Shown here piece after piece: positions 49,128 to 57,440 of a DNA stretch of 64,000 bases. The stretch's first letter is position 1, and each line of letters starts with the position of its first letter. The position numbers and the translations under genes are program-made. The stretch is from Salinibacterium sp. (lineage in GTDB: Bacteria; Actinomycetota; Actinomycetes; Actinomycetales; Microbacteriaceae): assembly GCA_015234465.1 (NCBI GenBank), contig JADGNA010000008.1, forward strand, positions 868,001 to 932,000. The letters run 5' to 3'. The notes beneath the pieces are model-generated. The model was not told the DNA's origin, searched no databases, and was given only the letters and a program-made list of their open reading frames with translations.

Positions 49128-50633
49128 ATGCCCATCGGCGCCAAGGCGATCGACCGTTCGCGTTACCGCGACAACCCCTCCGTGCTGACGGTGCTGCGGA
49201 GTCCTCGCGTCCTGGCCCGCGAACTGCTTGCAGGCATCGTCGTCGCGCTGGCCCTCATCCCCGAGGCGATCTCCTTCTCGATCATCGCGGGGGTCGACCC
49301 CCGGGTGGGTCTCTTCTCCTCCTTCATCATGGCTGTCACGATCGCGATCGTGGGTGGGCGACCGGCGATGGTGAGCGCCGCGACGGCAGCCGTCGCCCTC
49401 GTCATCGCCCCCGTCATGCGCGACCACGGCTTCGACTACTTCATCGCGACGGTGCTCCTGGGCGGTGTCATCCAGGTCGCGCTTGCCGCGCTCGGGGTCG
49501 CCCGGCTCATGCGGTTCGTGCCCCGCAGCGTCATGGTGGGTTTCGTCAACGCGCTCGCGATCTTTGTCTTCATGGCGCAGATCCCGCACCTCATCGACGT
49601 GTCGTGGCCGGTCTACGCCTTGGTCGCTGCGGGACTCGTGCTGCTGTGGCTCTGGCCCAAGGTCACGCGTGCCGTGCCCGCCCCGCTCGTGGCGATCGTG
49701 GTGCTGACCGGCGTCACGGTGACCTTCTCGATCGCCGTCCCGACCGTCGGCGACCAGGGGGAGTTGCCGAGCGGCCTTCCGCAGCTCTTCATCCCGCAGG
49801 TGCCGCTCACCTTCGAGACGCTCGGCATCATCGGGCCCTACGCCATCGCGATGGCGCTCGTCGGCCTCATGGAGTCGCTCATGACGGCGAAGCTCGTCGA
49901 CGAGATCACCGACACCCACTCGAACAAGACCCGCGAGTCGTGGGGCCAGGGCGTCGCGAACCTCGTCTCGGGCCTCTTCGGCGGCATGGGCGGATGCGCC
50001 GTCGTCGGGCAGACGATGATGAACGTCAGGATCGGCGGTGCCCGCAGCCGGGTGTCGACCTTCGCCGCGGGAGTCTTCTTACTGATCCTCGTGGTCGTGC
50101 TCGGCGACACGGTGGGGCTGATCCCCATGGCGGCGCTCGTCGCCGTCATGTTCCTCGTCGCGGCATCCGCCTTCGACTGGCACAGCATCCGCCCCTCCAC
50201 CCTCAAGCGGATGCCGAAGAGCGAGACCGCCGTCATGGTCATCACGGTCATCGTCGTCGTCGCGACCGACAACCTCGCGATCGGCGTCATCGTGGGGGTC
50301 ATCGCCGCCATGGTGCTCTTCGCCCGCCGGGTCGCCCACTTCGCGACCGTCGAGCGACGGGTGGAGGGCGAGACGGCCCACTACCGCGTGATCGGCGAGC
50401 TGTTCTTCGCCTCGAGCAACGACCTCACGACCCAGTTCGAGTACTCGGATGACCCCGAGCGCGTCGTGATCGACATGTCGGGTTCCCACATCTGGGACGC
50501 CTCGACGGTCGCCGCCCTCGATTCCATCACGACCAAGTACGAGCAGCGCGGCAAACGCGTCGTGATCGAGGGGCTCAACGAGGCGAGCACGGCGATGCAC
50601 TCGCGCCTGGCCGGCAATCTCGGCGGCGAGTAG
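49128..50633 (+). CDS. SulP-family anion transporter with STAS domain
   Basis: This 501-residue transporter has 10-12 helices in the SulP fold ([33 protein letters not shown]) and a cytoplasmic STAS domain from about 412 ([42 protein letters not shown]). Substrates may be sulfate, bicarbonate or another anion; no neighbour decides this. The ATG at 49128 has AGGAG upstream; the frame extends further left but runs into the repeat. Confidence 0.92.
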   Translation: MPIGAKAIDRSRYRDNPSVLTVLRSPRVLARELLAGIVVALALIPEAISFSIIAGVDPRVGLFSSFIMAVTIAIVGGRPAMVSAATAAVALVIAPVMRDHGFDYFIATVLLGGVIQVALAALGVARLMRFVPRSVMVGFVNALAIFVFMAQIPHLIDVSWPVYALVAAGLVLLWLWPKVTRAVPAPLVAIVVLTGVTVTFSIAVPTVGDQGELPSGLPQLFIPQVPLTFETLGIIGPYAIAMALVGLMESLMTAKLVDEITDTHSNKTRESWGQGVANLVSGLFGGMGGCAVVGQTMMNVRIGGARSRVSTFAAGVFLLILVVVLGDTVGLIPMAALVAVMFLVAASAFDWHSIRPSTLKRMPKSETAVMVITVIVVVATDNLAIGVIVGVIAAMVLFARRVAHFATVERRVEGETAHYRVIGELFFASSNDLTTQFEYSDDPERVVIDMSGSHIWDASTVAALDSITTKYEQRGKRVVIEGLNEASTAMHSRLAGNLGGE

Positions 50634-50639
50634 GCCGGC

Positions 50640-51845
50640 TCATACGAGCCGGGTCGCCGCCCCCGCGCGCAGGCGCCCGTGGGTGAGGGCGTAGATGCCG
50701 AGGGTCAGCACCATGAGGCCGGCGAGCAGCAGGTACATGCCGTCGTAGCCCGTGAGGGGCAGCAGCACGCCCAGCACGACGGGGCCGACCCCGATGCCCG
50801 CGTCGGCCATGAGAAAGAGGGTGGATGTCGCGGCCCCGACCCTCGCGGGCGGTGCCGAGGAGACGGCCACGGTCTGGCCAGAGGGGATGAGGGTGCCGAA
50901 GCCGAGCGCCCCCAGCACGGCGCCGATCACGATGATGGTCGGCGACGGCGGCTGGGCGATCACGACGAGACCCACCGCGAAGATCGCGAGGGCGGGGTAG
51001 AAGACGGCGTTGTCGCCGAAGCGATCCTGCAGTGATCCGGCGAAGAGGCGCACCCCGAACACGGCGATGGCATAGACCGTGAAGAAGGCGCCCGCCATCT
51101 CGGTGCTGCCCGTCGCATCCACGTAGTTGAGGTAGAAGGTGAGCACGCCAGACCAGCCTATGCAGCCGAGGAAGACGACGAAGGCGATGGGCATGGCCCG
51201 CGCCTCGATGAGGTCGGCGGGGCGGATGCGCCACTTGTTGCGCACCTCCTCCTCGCTCGGGGTCCGTTCGGGCAGGCGGATGAGCAGGGCGGCCGCGAGC
51301 CCGATGATGGAGGCGATCGTGCCCGTCCAGAAGAGCCCGTCGTAGCCGACGCTGTCGATGAGGAGCGTTCCGATGAGCGGTCCGATGCCGGCAGCGAGCG
51401 TTGCGGAGATCGAGAAGAAGCCGGCCCCGGCGGCACGGCGCGAGACGGGGATGAGCGTCATGGCGGAGGCGGCGATCGCCGTGCTGGCCGCACCGAAGGC
51501 GAGCCCGTGCACGAGGCGCAGCGCGATGAGGATCGTCAGGTCGGTGACGACGAGGTAGAGCAGGGCGAGCACCACGAAGCAGGCGAGCCCGATGACGACC
51601 GTGCGTTTGCGGCCCACCAGGTCGAGGTACTTCGAGGTGAGCAGTCGCGAGACGACCGCCCCCAGCACGAAGGATCCGGATGCGAGCCCCGCGAGCCCGT
51701 CATCGGCGGAGAAGCGCTCGATCGCATACAGCGCCATGGTCGTCATCAGGAGGTAGAAGACGGCGGCGAGGGCGAAGTTGATGCCCGTCGCGAGCACGAA
51801 GTCCCGGCTCCAGATCGGCGCGCGTGCCGAGGTGTTCTTTTGCAT
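50640..51845 (-). CDS. MFS transporter
   Basis: This 401-residue protein has 12 predicted helices and the MFS loop 2-3 motif LLTSKYLDLVGRKRTVVIG. The layout (two bundles of six helices, central loop LPERTPSEEEVRNKWRIRP) fits a drug:H+ antiporter-like or sugar-efflux-like exporter. The substrate cannot be read from sequence. The ATG at 51845 lacks a clear ribosome binding site. It is convergent with the SulP gene. Confidence 0.88.
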   Translation of the reverse strand: MQKNTSARAPIWSRDFVLATGINFALAAVFYLLMTTMALYAIERFSADDGLAGLASGSFVLGAVVSRLLTSKYLDLVGRKRTVVIGLACFVVLALLYLVVTDLTILIALRLVHGLAFGAASTAIAASAMTLIPVSRRAAGAGFFSISATLAAGIGPLIGTLLIDSVGYDGLFWTGTIASIIGLAAALLIRLPERTPSEEEVRNKWRIRPADLIEARAMPIAFVVFLGCIGWSGVLTFYLNYVDATGSTEMAGAFFTVYAIAVFGVRLFAGSLQDRFGDNAVFYPALAIFAVGLVVIAQPPSPTIIVIGAVLGALGFGTLIPSGQTVAVSSAPPARVGAATSTLFLMADAGIGVGPVVLGVLLPLTGYDGMYLLLAGLMVLTLGIYALTHGRLRAGAATRLV

Positions 51846-51894
51846 TGCTAAGGAGTTTAGGCCTCTTCGTGGGGAGCGCCACATCGGAGCCGGG

Positions 51895-52407
51895 CTATGC
51901 CCCCTCCGGCGGCGCCAGCAGCAGCTCGACCCGCTCCCGCAGGTACGCCTCGAACTCGGGCGCGGTCGCGACATCCGCCGTCGGGTTCCAGCGCACGAGC
52001 AGGCGGCCGTCCGAGATGAGGAGCGGGCCGGATGCCTCGGCCAGACCCTCCTCACTGAGCTCGAGCACCCGCGCCCCGAAGTTGACCACGGTTCCCTCGG
52101 GGTAGGAGCGATGCGCGGCGGCACGGTGCATCCGCCGCTCCTCGCCGGAGACGGACTGGTAGTTGGAGCGGCCGGGTTCGACCGCTCGTGTGGAGTGGCC
52201 GGCGGCGTAGAGCGTGCCGCCAGCGTCGAGCAGGAAGACGCCGAGCCGCCACGCCCGCCCGATGGGTTTCATGCGGGGCGAGAGGGTGATGCCAAGCTTG
52301 CGGCGCTGCGGGGTGAACTCGGCGAGGGCCTCATCGGGCACGCCGGCGGAGCTCAGGCGTTCCGCGGCATCCGTCACCGCGCGCCGGGCCGAGTGGAGGG
52401 AGTCCAT
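51895..52407 (-). CDS. Conserved protein of unknown function
   Basis: This 170-residue soluble protein (MDSLHSARRAVTDAAERLSSAGVPDEALAEFTPQ...) has a repeated beta-rich core (RLGVFLLDAGGTLYAAG; EGTVVNFGARVLELS; LLISDGRLLVRWNPTADVATAPEFEAYLRER). I do not recognise the family. It starts at an ATG after GAGG and is followed 49 bases later by the MFS gene on the same strand, so the two may be co-transcribed. Confidence 0.6.
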   Translation of the reverse strand: MDSLHSARRAVTDAAERLSSAGVPDEALAEFTPQRRKLGITLSPRMKPIGRAWRLGVFLLDAGGTLYAAGHSTRAVEPGRSNYQSVSGEERRMHRAAAHRSYPEGTVVNFGARVLELSEEGLAEASGPLLISDGRLLVRWNPTADVATAPEFEAYLRERVELLLAPPEGA

Positions 52408-52450
52408 CGTCCAATCCTCGCACCGAGATTCGCCAGCGGTACTGCGGTCC

Positions 52451-52534
52451 CACCGCAACTACGGAGTTTCGGCGACACGCCGTCGGGTGCGGTCCCTCCG
52501 GCAGCGTGTCGGCCAAATCTCCGTAGTTGCGGTG
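52451..52534. repeat. CACCGCAACTACGGAG palindrome
   Basis: CACCGCAACTACGGAG (52451-52466) and its exact complement CTCCGTAGTTGCGGTG (52519-52534) frame an inner pair CGACACGC/GCGTGTCG (52473-52480, 52504-52511), giving a 84-nt double hairpin. It lies 12 bases after the small symporter-associated gene. Confidence 0.92.
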
Positions 52535-52545
52535 CGCGAGGGCGC

Positions 52546-52674
52546 CTAGATGATCGGGCGACCTGCGTCGCGCGACTCCTTCCAGTCCTCCAGGAATCCG
52601 CGCACGAGCGTGAACAGCACACCCGCAACGATGACGGGCCAGACGAGCATGTAGATGGTGATGGCAGTGACCAT
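52546..52674 (-). CDS. 42-residue membrane microprotein paired with symporter
   Basis: This short gene encodes one hydrophobic helix followed by a charged tail (ITIYMLVWPVIVAGVLFTLV, then RGFLEDWKESRDAG). AGGAGGA lies five bases upstream of its ATG, overlapping the end of the symporter gene, so translation is coupled. Small single-helix subunits of this kind accompany some sodium-coupled transporters (MetPS-type importers). Association with this symporter is inferred from the gene order. Confidence 0.78.
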   Translation of the reverse strand: MVTAITIYMLVWPVIVAGVLFTLVRGFLEDWKESRDAGRPII

Positions 52675-52683
52675 GGGGTCCTC

Positions 52684-54384
52684 CTAGCGGGTCGGGCGAG
52701 CGGTGTCGGCGCTGAGGCCGTCGAGCTCGCGGTCGATGTCGTCGAGTTCGGACTCCGGGTCGAAGTCGCCCGTGCGCTCCTTAATGAGGTCGAAGTCGAA
52801 GTCCTGCGAGCTCCGGAACGACATGAAGTAGCAGATGATCGTGCTCACGGCGTAGGCGACGAGCGAGCCGCTCAGCACCGTGTAGTCGTGCAGGAACCCG
52901 ATGACGAAGGGGGCGGATGCCACGGCTGCGACGATGCCAACGATCATGCCGGTCTTCTTGCCGAAGAAGCCGAAGGCCATGATGCCGAGCACGACGCCGA
53001 TGCCGATGACGCTGAGCACGTCGATGAAGATGCCGTAGGCACCCGTGAGGGCGACCCACTCGAAGCGCACCGCGATGAAGACGAGCAGCGCGGCGAGCAC
53101 CGAGACGGAGAAGGCCGCGTTGGTGACCTTCTTCCAGTAGAAGCTCGCGATGACGGGGAACACGAGGGCACCCCACAGCGCCCCGACAAAGACGAGCAGG
53201 TCGAGGATGTTGAACTGGCTCGTCGCGAAGAAGAGCGCGGTTCCTGTCGCGACGATCATCGTGATGCGACCGACGAGCAGCATCGTCTTGGGGTTCGCCT
53301 TGCCCTTGCCGGCGATGTTCTGGCCGTAGACATCCGCCATCATGATCGACGACAGCGCCGCCAGGTCGGAGTCGGCCGTCGACGACAGCGATCCGATGAT
53401 CATGATGAAGAGGAGGCCGAGCAGCACGGGGCCAAGGAAGGTGCTGGCGAGCTGCGGGATGAGGTTGTTGGTGTCCCCGCCGACCGGCTCGATGCCGAGG
53501 TAGAGGGCCATGACCCCGAGCATGCCGACGCCGATGATGGTGGCGCCGTAACCGACGGTCGCGGTGATGAAGGTGGGCTTGATGAGATCCTCCCGCACGG
53601 CGAAGAGGCGCTGCGCGATCGTCTGGTTGCCGATCGCGTAGGCGAGCACCGCGGCGATGTAGGGCGCGCCCTGGTTGAGGAAGGCCTCGGAGGAGAAGAA
53701 GTTCGACTGCTCGGGCGTGAGGTTCGACGCGCCCTGCGCGATCATGTCGGTGCCACCAGCCGCGAAGAAGATCGCCGGCACGATGACCACGACGGCGCCG
53801 AGCATGGCCACGACCTGCGCGAAGTCGGTGAGCACGGATGCCCGGAAGCCCGACCACAGCGTGTAGAGCAGCACACCGCCCGCCACGAACAGGATGCCCT
53901 GGCCGAAGTTGAAGGGCGACAGCATCGAGATGACGGCACCACCGGCAATGAAGTTCGAGGTGAGGCTGATGACGCTGCCGAGCACGTTCGAGCCCGCGAG
54001 CATGAGCTGGCTGGAGCGGCCGTGGCGTGCCCGCATGACCTCAGCGAGCGTGTGGGCGCGAGGCGCAACGGCGCGGATGCGACGGCCGAAGGGGTAGATG
54101 AAGAGGATCATGAGGGCGCCCCAGAGCCCGTAGTGGATGGGGCCCGAGATGCCGTAGGTGTAGCCGGATGTCGCCGAGGCATACATCGAGGAGGCCCAGA
54201 TCCAGGTTGCCGTCATGGAGGCGGCCGAGATGCCGAAGCCGATCTTGTTGCCGGCGGTCATGTACCCGTCGGCGTTCTCCCGCTTCCTCCCGATCATGAC
54301 GGACATGATCATGGTGCCGCCGAAGAACAGAATGAGGAGCGCGATGATCAGCGGTCCCCCCAGTTGCTGCATGTCGGATCCCAT
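52684..54384 (-). CDS. Sodium:solute symporter (SSS family)
   Basis: This 566-residue protein has about 13 helices with the SSS core (KIGFGISAASMTATWIWASSMYASATSGY; AEVMRARHGRSSQLMLAGSNVLGSVISLTSNFIAGGAVI; TADSDLAALSSIMMADVY). It is closest in feel to the urea/proline-type branch of SSS, but the substrate is not fixed. The acidic C-terminal tail (ESELDDIDRELDG) is cytoplasmic. The ATG at 54384 follows GAGAGGA. It is followed by the microprotein gene. Confidence 0.88.
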   Translation of the reverse strand: MGSDMQQLGGPLIIALLILFFGGTMIMSVMIGRKRENADGYMTAGNKIGFGISAASMTATWIWASSMYASATSGYTYGISGPIHYGLWGALMILFIYPFGRRIRAVAPRAHTLAEVMRARHGRSSQLMLAGSNVLGSVISLTSNFIAGGAVISMLSPFNFGQGILFVAGGVLLYTLWSGFRASVLTDFAQVVAMLGAVVVIVPAIFFAAGGTDMIAQGASNLTPEQSNFFSSEAFLNQGAPYIAAVLAYAIGNQTIAQRLFAVREDLIKPTFITATVGYGATIIGVGMLGVMALYLGIEPVGGDTNNLIPQLASTFLGPVLLGLLFIMIIGSLSSTADSDLAALSSIMMADVYGQNIAGKGKANPKTMLLVGRITMIVATGTALFFATSQFNILDLLVFVGALWGALVFPVIASFYWKKVTNAAFSVSVLAALLVFIAVRFEWVALTGAYGIFIDVLSVIGIGVVLGIMAFGFFGKKTGMIVGIVAAVASAPFVIGFLHDYTVLSGSLVAYAVSTIICYFMSFRSSQDFDFDLIKERTGDFDPESELDDIDRELDGLSADTARPTR

Positions 54385-54715
54385 CCGAATTCCTCTCTGT
54401 AGGCGCGGCGAAGCGTTTTCGGGCTCGCTTCACCGCGTTTTTGCGCGCGCTGAACCCCGGGTGGGGCCTCACACGATCCGCGAGCTCACAGACGATCGGT
54501 GATTTGTGGCGCTGCGCCGGCCCTACGCCGGCGCCTTAGGTCAGCCAACCCGGCACCTGCAACATTCGGCGGCATCCCGGTCTGGGACGCTCTGGCACGG
54601 ACGGCTGGAGCCGAGGGACAACGACCTCGAACCTCTCGACCATAGCAAAGTCTCAGCTAACGGTGCTAACTTCGCGGGCTTGCCCGGCGGCATCCGGGCT
54701 TGGACAATCGTCGCT
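54385..54715. other. Intergenic region upstream of symporter and flavodoxin-like gene
   Basis: These 331 bases contain no convincing gene. They include an imperfect stem GGCGAAGCG...CGCTTCACC near 54403-54440, a GC-rich stem around GGCGCTGCGCCGGCC, a direct repeat GCTAACGGTGCTAAC (54656-54670), and a leftward extended -10-like TGCTATGGT (54647-54639). A leftward promoter for the symporter operon is plausible. Confidence 0.45.
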
Positions 54716-55216
54716 ATGCCTCAACTCCTGGTCGTGCACCACTCTCCCGGGCGGTCGATGACGGCCCTGCTCGACGCGGCGCTCGAGGGCACCCGCGACG
54801 AGCTGGTCGCGGGCGTCGATGTGGTCGTGCGCAATGCGCTCGAAGCCACCGCGGACGACGTGCTCGCCGCCGACGGCTACCTGCTCGGCACGACCGCGAA
54901 CTTCGGCTACATGAGCGGTGCGCTCAAGCACTTCTTCGACAGCACTTTCCTGCGCATCGGCGGCTCCCTTTCGCCCTCCGGCGAGGCCGACGGCGAATCG
55001 CAGGGCGCGACATCCGGGCGCCCCTACGGTCTCTATGTTCACGGCCGTTACGACCAGACGGGGGCGGTGCGCTCGGTGCTTTCGATCACGGGCGCGCTCG
55101 GCTGGCGGCAGGCGGCGCGGCCCGTGACCGTCATGGGTGAGGTCACGCCGGATGCCCGGGGCGTCGTCTACGAGCTCGGCGCGACCCTCGCGGCCGTCGT
55201 GACGGAGGGGCTCTAG
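54716..55216 (+). CDS. Flavodoxin/NADPH-dependent FMN reductase-like protein
   Basis: This 166-residue protein has the flavodoxin-like fold: first strand and FMN phosphate loop in LLVVHHSPGRSMTALLDA, then DGYLLGTTANFGYMSGALKHFFDSTFLR, the FMN-contact loop of the FMN reductase/flavodoxin family, and a third block RPYGLYVHGRYDQTGA. It should bind FMN; the partner is unknown. The ATG at 54716 has no ribosome binding site and may be leaderless. It precedes the GntR operon by 54 bases. Confidence 0.82.
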   Translation: MPQLLVVHHSPGRSMTALLDAALEGTRDELVAGVDVVVRNALEATADDVLAADGYLLGTTANFGYMSGALKHFFDSTFLRIGGSLSPSGEADGESQGATSGRPYGLYVHGRYDQTGAVRSVLSITGALGWRQAARPVTVMGEVTPDARGVVYELGATLAAVVTEGL

Positions 55217-55240
55217 TGCCCACCCACAAGCCAACTTGAT

Positions 55241-55253
55241 CTAGTTCAACTAG
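55241..55253. promoter_or_regulatory. GntR operator CTAGTTCAACTAG
   Basis: A perfect 13-bp inverted repeat (CTAGTT-C-AACTAG) in an AT-rich patch 17 bases upstream of the gntR start. AT-rich DNA is rare here. It is the likely autoregulatory site of the GntR/YtrA-type repressor. Confidence 0.72.
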
Positions 55254-55270
55254 AATAATAGGATTGGCGC

Positions 55271-55621
55271 ATGCTCATCCGACTGGACCCCGCCTCCGGC
55301 GTCGCGCTGTTCGACCAGCTCGCCGGCAACATCCGGGCGTCCATCGTGTCGGGCCGCGTGCGACCGGGCGAGCGCCTCCCCGCCGCCCGCGAACTCGCCG
55401 CGTCCCTCGACGTCAACGTGCACACCGTGCTGCGGGCCTACCAGGAGCTGCGCGACGAGGGACTCATCGAGTTGCGGCGCGGGCGCGGCGCCGTCGTGGC
55501 CCACGATCCCCGCGACTACAGCGAGCTCACGGCGGCGATCGACGCGGTCGTGGCGCAGGCCCGTGCACACGAGGTTCCACCAGCGGCGCTCGCCGCGCTC
55601 ATCCGAGAGGCCTACCAATGA
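55271..55621 (+). CDS. GntR-family regulator (YtrA type)
   Basis: This 116-residue protein is a bare winged-helix DNA-binding domain plus a short dimerisation tail, the YtrA subfamily layout: VALFDQLAGNIRASIVSGRVRPGERLPAARELAASLDVNVHTVLRAYQELRDEGLIELRRGRGAVVA. YtrA-type repressors control adjacent ABC transporters, which fits the genes that follow. The palindrome at 55241-55253 is its probable operator. It overlaps the next gene by ATGA. Confidence 0.9.
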   Translation: MLIRLDPASGVALFDQLAGNIRASIVSGRVRPGERLPAARELAASLDVNVHTVLRAYQELRDEGLIELRRGRGAVVAHDPRDYSELTAAIDAVVAQARAHEVPPAALAALIREAYQ

Positions 55622-56625
55622 CCGAAACCACAGCGGATGTCACGGCTCGCGCGAGCAGCACGAGGAGCCGCGCGATCACCGTCGGCGCGATCGTGCCCAT
55701 CGTCGTCACGGCCCTCGCCGCCGTCATCACGGCGAGCTGGATCCCCGAACTGCCGAGTCCGGTCGCCGTCCACTGGGCGGGTGACACCCCGGATGGCTAT
55801 GGGAACGTGTGGCTGTTCATCCTGATGCCGCTGGTGATCTGCACGCTCTTCGCCTTGTTCGTCGTCGCGATGTCGAGCAGGCCGACGGAATCCGGGCTCC
55901 TCACCGCGAACCAGAAGTTCGTGCTCGTCACGAGCCCGTGGATGGCGGGGCTGCTGTCGGTCGGCCTGGGCGGCACGCTCTGGGTGCAGCGCGGCCTCGA
56001 CGATGCGGCCGAGGCATCCGGCGGTGCGATCTGGATGCTCTGGGGGCTGCTCGCGGGCTTTGCCATGGCCATCCCGGCATGGTTCCTGCTGCCGCCGAGC
56101 GACAGGGCGGTCGTCACGGGTGAGCCTCCCGCCGCGATGGACTTTGCGCCGACGGAGCTCGTCTCGTGGTCCCGCAGCGCGAAGGTCGGCAGGGGTGCGC
56201 GCGCCGTCATCGCCTCCGTCTTCGTAATGCAGTTCGTGCTGGCGTTCGTGCTCGCTGCCAACGGCGAGCCGGCCTGGACGGTACTGCTCGTCGTTGTCGC
56301 CGTGCTGCTCGTGCTCGTGGCCGCGACCTTCTATTGGCGGGTCACGGTCGACCGCCGCGGGCTCACCGTGCGGAGCGCGCTCAGCTGGCCCAAGACGACG
56401 ATCCCCGCCGACGAGATCACGGATGTCGCGGTCGTCGACGTGCAGCCCGTCGCCGAGTTCGGCGGCTGGGGCTGGCGCTGGGGCGCCGACGGGCGCACGG
56501 GGGTCGTGCTGCGCACGGGGGAGGGCATCCAGGTGACCCGCGCGAACGGCAAGCGCTTCGTCGTCACGGTCGACGACGCGTCGACGGGTGCGGCGGTGCT
56601 GGCGGGCGTGCGCTCGGGCGGCTGA
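55618..56625 (+). CDS. DUF1648-domain membrane protein
   Basis: This 335-residue protein has about six helices. The N-terminal DUF1648 block (WIPELPSPVAVHWAGDTPDGYGN, 42-64) is typical of membrane proteins in YtrA-like and antibiotic-stress operons. A later soluble stretch (TVDRRGLTVRSALSWPKTTIPADEITDV) resembles a PH-like fold. The ATG overlaps the gntR stop. Its function is unknown, but context suggests cell-envelope stress. Confidence 0.85.
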   Translation: MTETTADVTARASSTRSRAITVGAIVPIVVTALAAVITASWIPELPSPVAVHWAGDTPDGYGNVWLFILMPLVICTLFALFVVAMSSRPTESGLLTANQKFVLVTSPWMAGLLSVGLGGTLWVQRGLDDAAEASGGAIWMLWGLLAGFAMAIPAWFLLPPSDRAVVTGEPPAAMDFAPTELVSWSRSAKVGRGARAVIASVFVMQFVLAFVLAANGEPAWTVLLVVVAVLLVLVAATFYWRVTVDRRGLTVRSALSWPKTTIPADEITDVAVVDVQPVAEFGGWGWRWGADGRTGVVLRTGEGIQVTRANGKRFVVTVDDASTGAAVLAGVRSGG

Positions 56626-56678
56626 GTCGCCGAAACTCGGCCCACCGCCGTGCCCCGCAGCCCTCTACGCTGGGAGAC

Positions 56679-57440
56679 ATGACTTCTTCCGCAGCCCTCG
56701 AGATCCGGGGGCTGCGCAAGTCCTTCGGGCAGAACGTCGCGGTCGACGGCGTCGACCTCACGGTGCCGCGCGGCTCCTTCTATGGCCTGGTCGGCCCCAA
56801 TGGCGCGGGCAAGACGACGACGCTCTCGATGGCGACGGGCCTCCTGCGCCCGGATGCCGGCACCATCACGGTGCTCGGCGTCGACGTCTGGCGTGACACC
56901 GTCAAGGTCAAGTCGCTCGTCGGCGTGCTGAGCGACGGCGTCGAGCTCTTCGACCGCCTCACCGGCCAGCAGCTGGTGACCTATCACGGCCTGCTCAACG
57001 GCATGGACCGCACGACCGTCGCGGACCGCACAAGCGACCTGCTCGAGATGCTCGACCTGCAGGGCGCCGGCGGCACGCTCGTCGTCGACTACTCCGCCGG
57101 AATGACGAAGAAGATCGCGCTCGCGTGCGCCCTCATCCACGCGCCCAGGCTGCTCGTGCTCGACGAGCCCTTCGAGTCGGTCGACCCCGTCTCGGCGGCG
57201 AACATCCGCGACATCCTGCACCAGTTCGTGCGGGGCGGCGGCACCGTCATCGTCTCGAGCCACTCGATGGACCTGGTCGAGCGGATGTGCGACCACGTCG
57301 CGGTGATCGGTGCGGGCCGCGTGCTCGCGGCCGGCACGACCGATGAGGTGCGGGCGGGGTCCTCGCTCGAGGACCGCTTCGTCGAGCTCGTCGGTGGGCG
57401 ACGCCAGCATGAGGGGCCGTCGTGGTTGCACACCTCCTGA
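56679..57440 (+). CDS. ABC transporter ATPase
   Basis: This 253-residue ABC ATPase has Walker A GPNGAGKTT (39-47), Walker B LLVLDEPFESVDP and the H-loop SSHSMD. The signature motif is YSAGMTKK in place of LSGGQ, which is typical of the exporter subgroup next to DUF-type permeases. The ATG at 56679 is preceded by a TACGCT box at 56666-56671, consistent with leaderless transcription. It overlaps the permease gene by 19 bases. Confidence 0.9.
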   Translation: MTSSAALEIRGLRKSFGQNVAVDGVDLTVPRGSFYGLVGPNGAGKTTTLSMATGLLRPDAGTITVLGVDVWRDTVKVKSLVGVLSDGVELFDRLTGQQLVTYHGLLNGMDRTTVADRTSDLLEMLDLQGAGGTLVVDYSAGMTKKIALACALIHAPRLLVLDEPFESVDPVSAANIRDILHQFVRGGGTVIVSSHSMDLVERMCDHVAVIGAGRVLAAGTTDEVRAGSSLEDRFVELVGGRRQHEGPSWLHTS

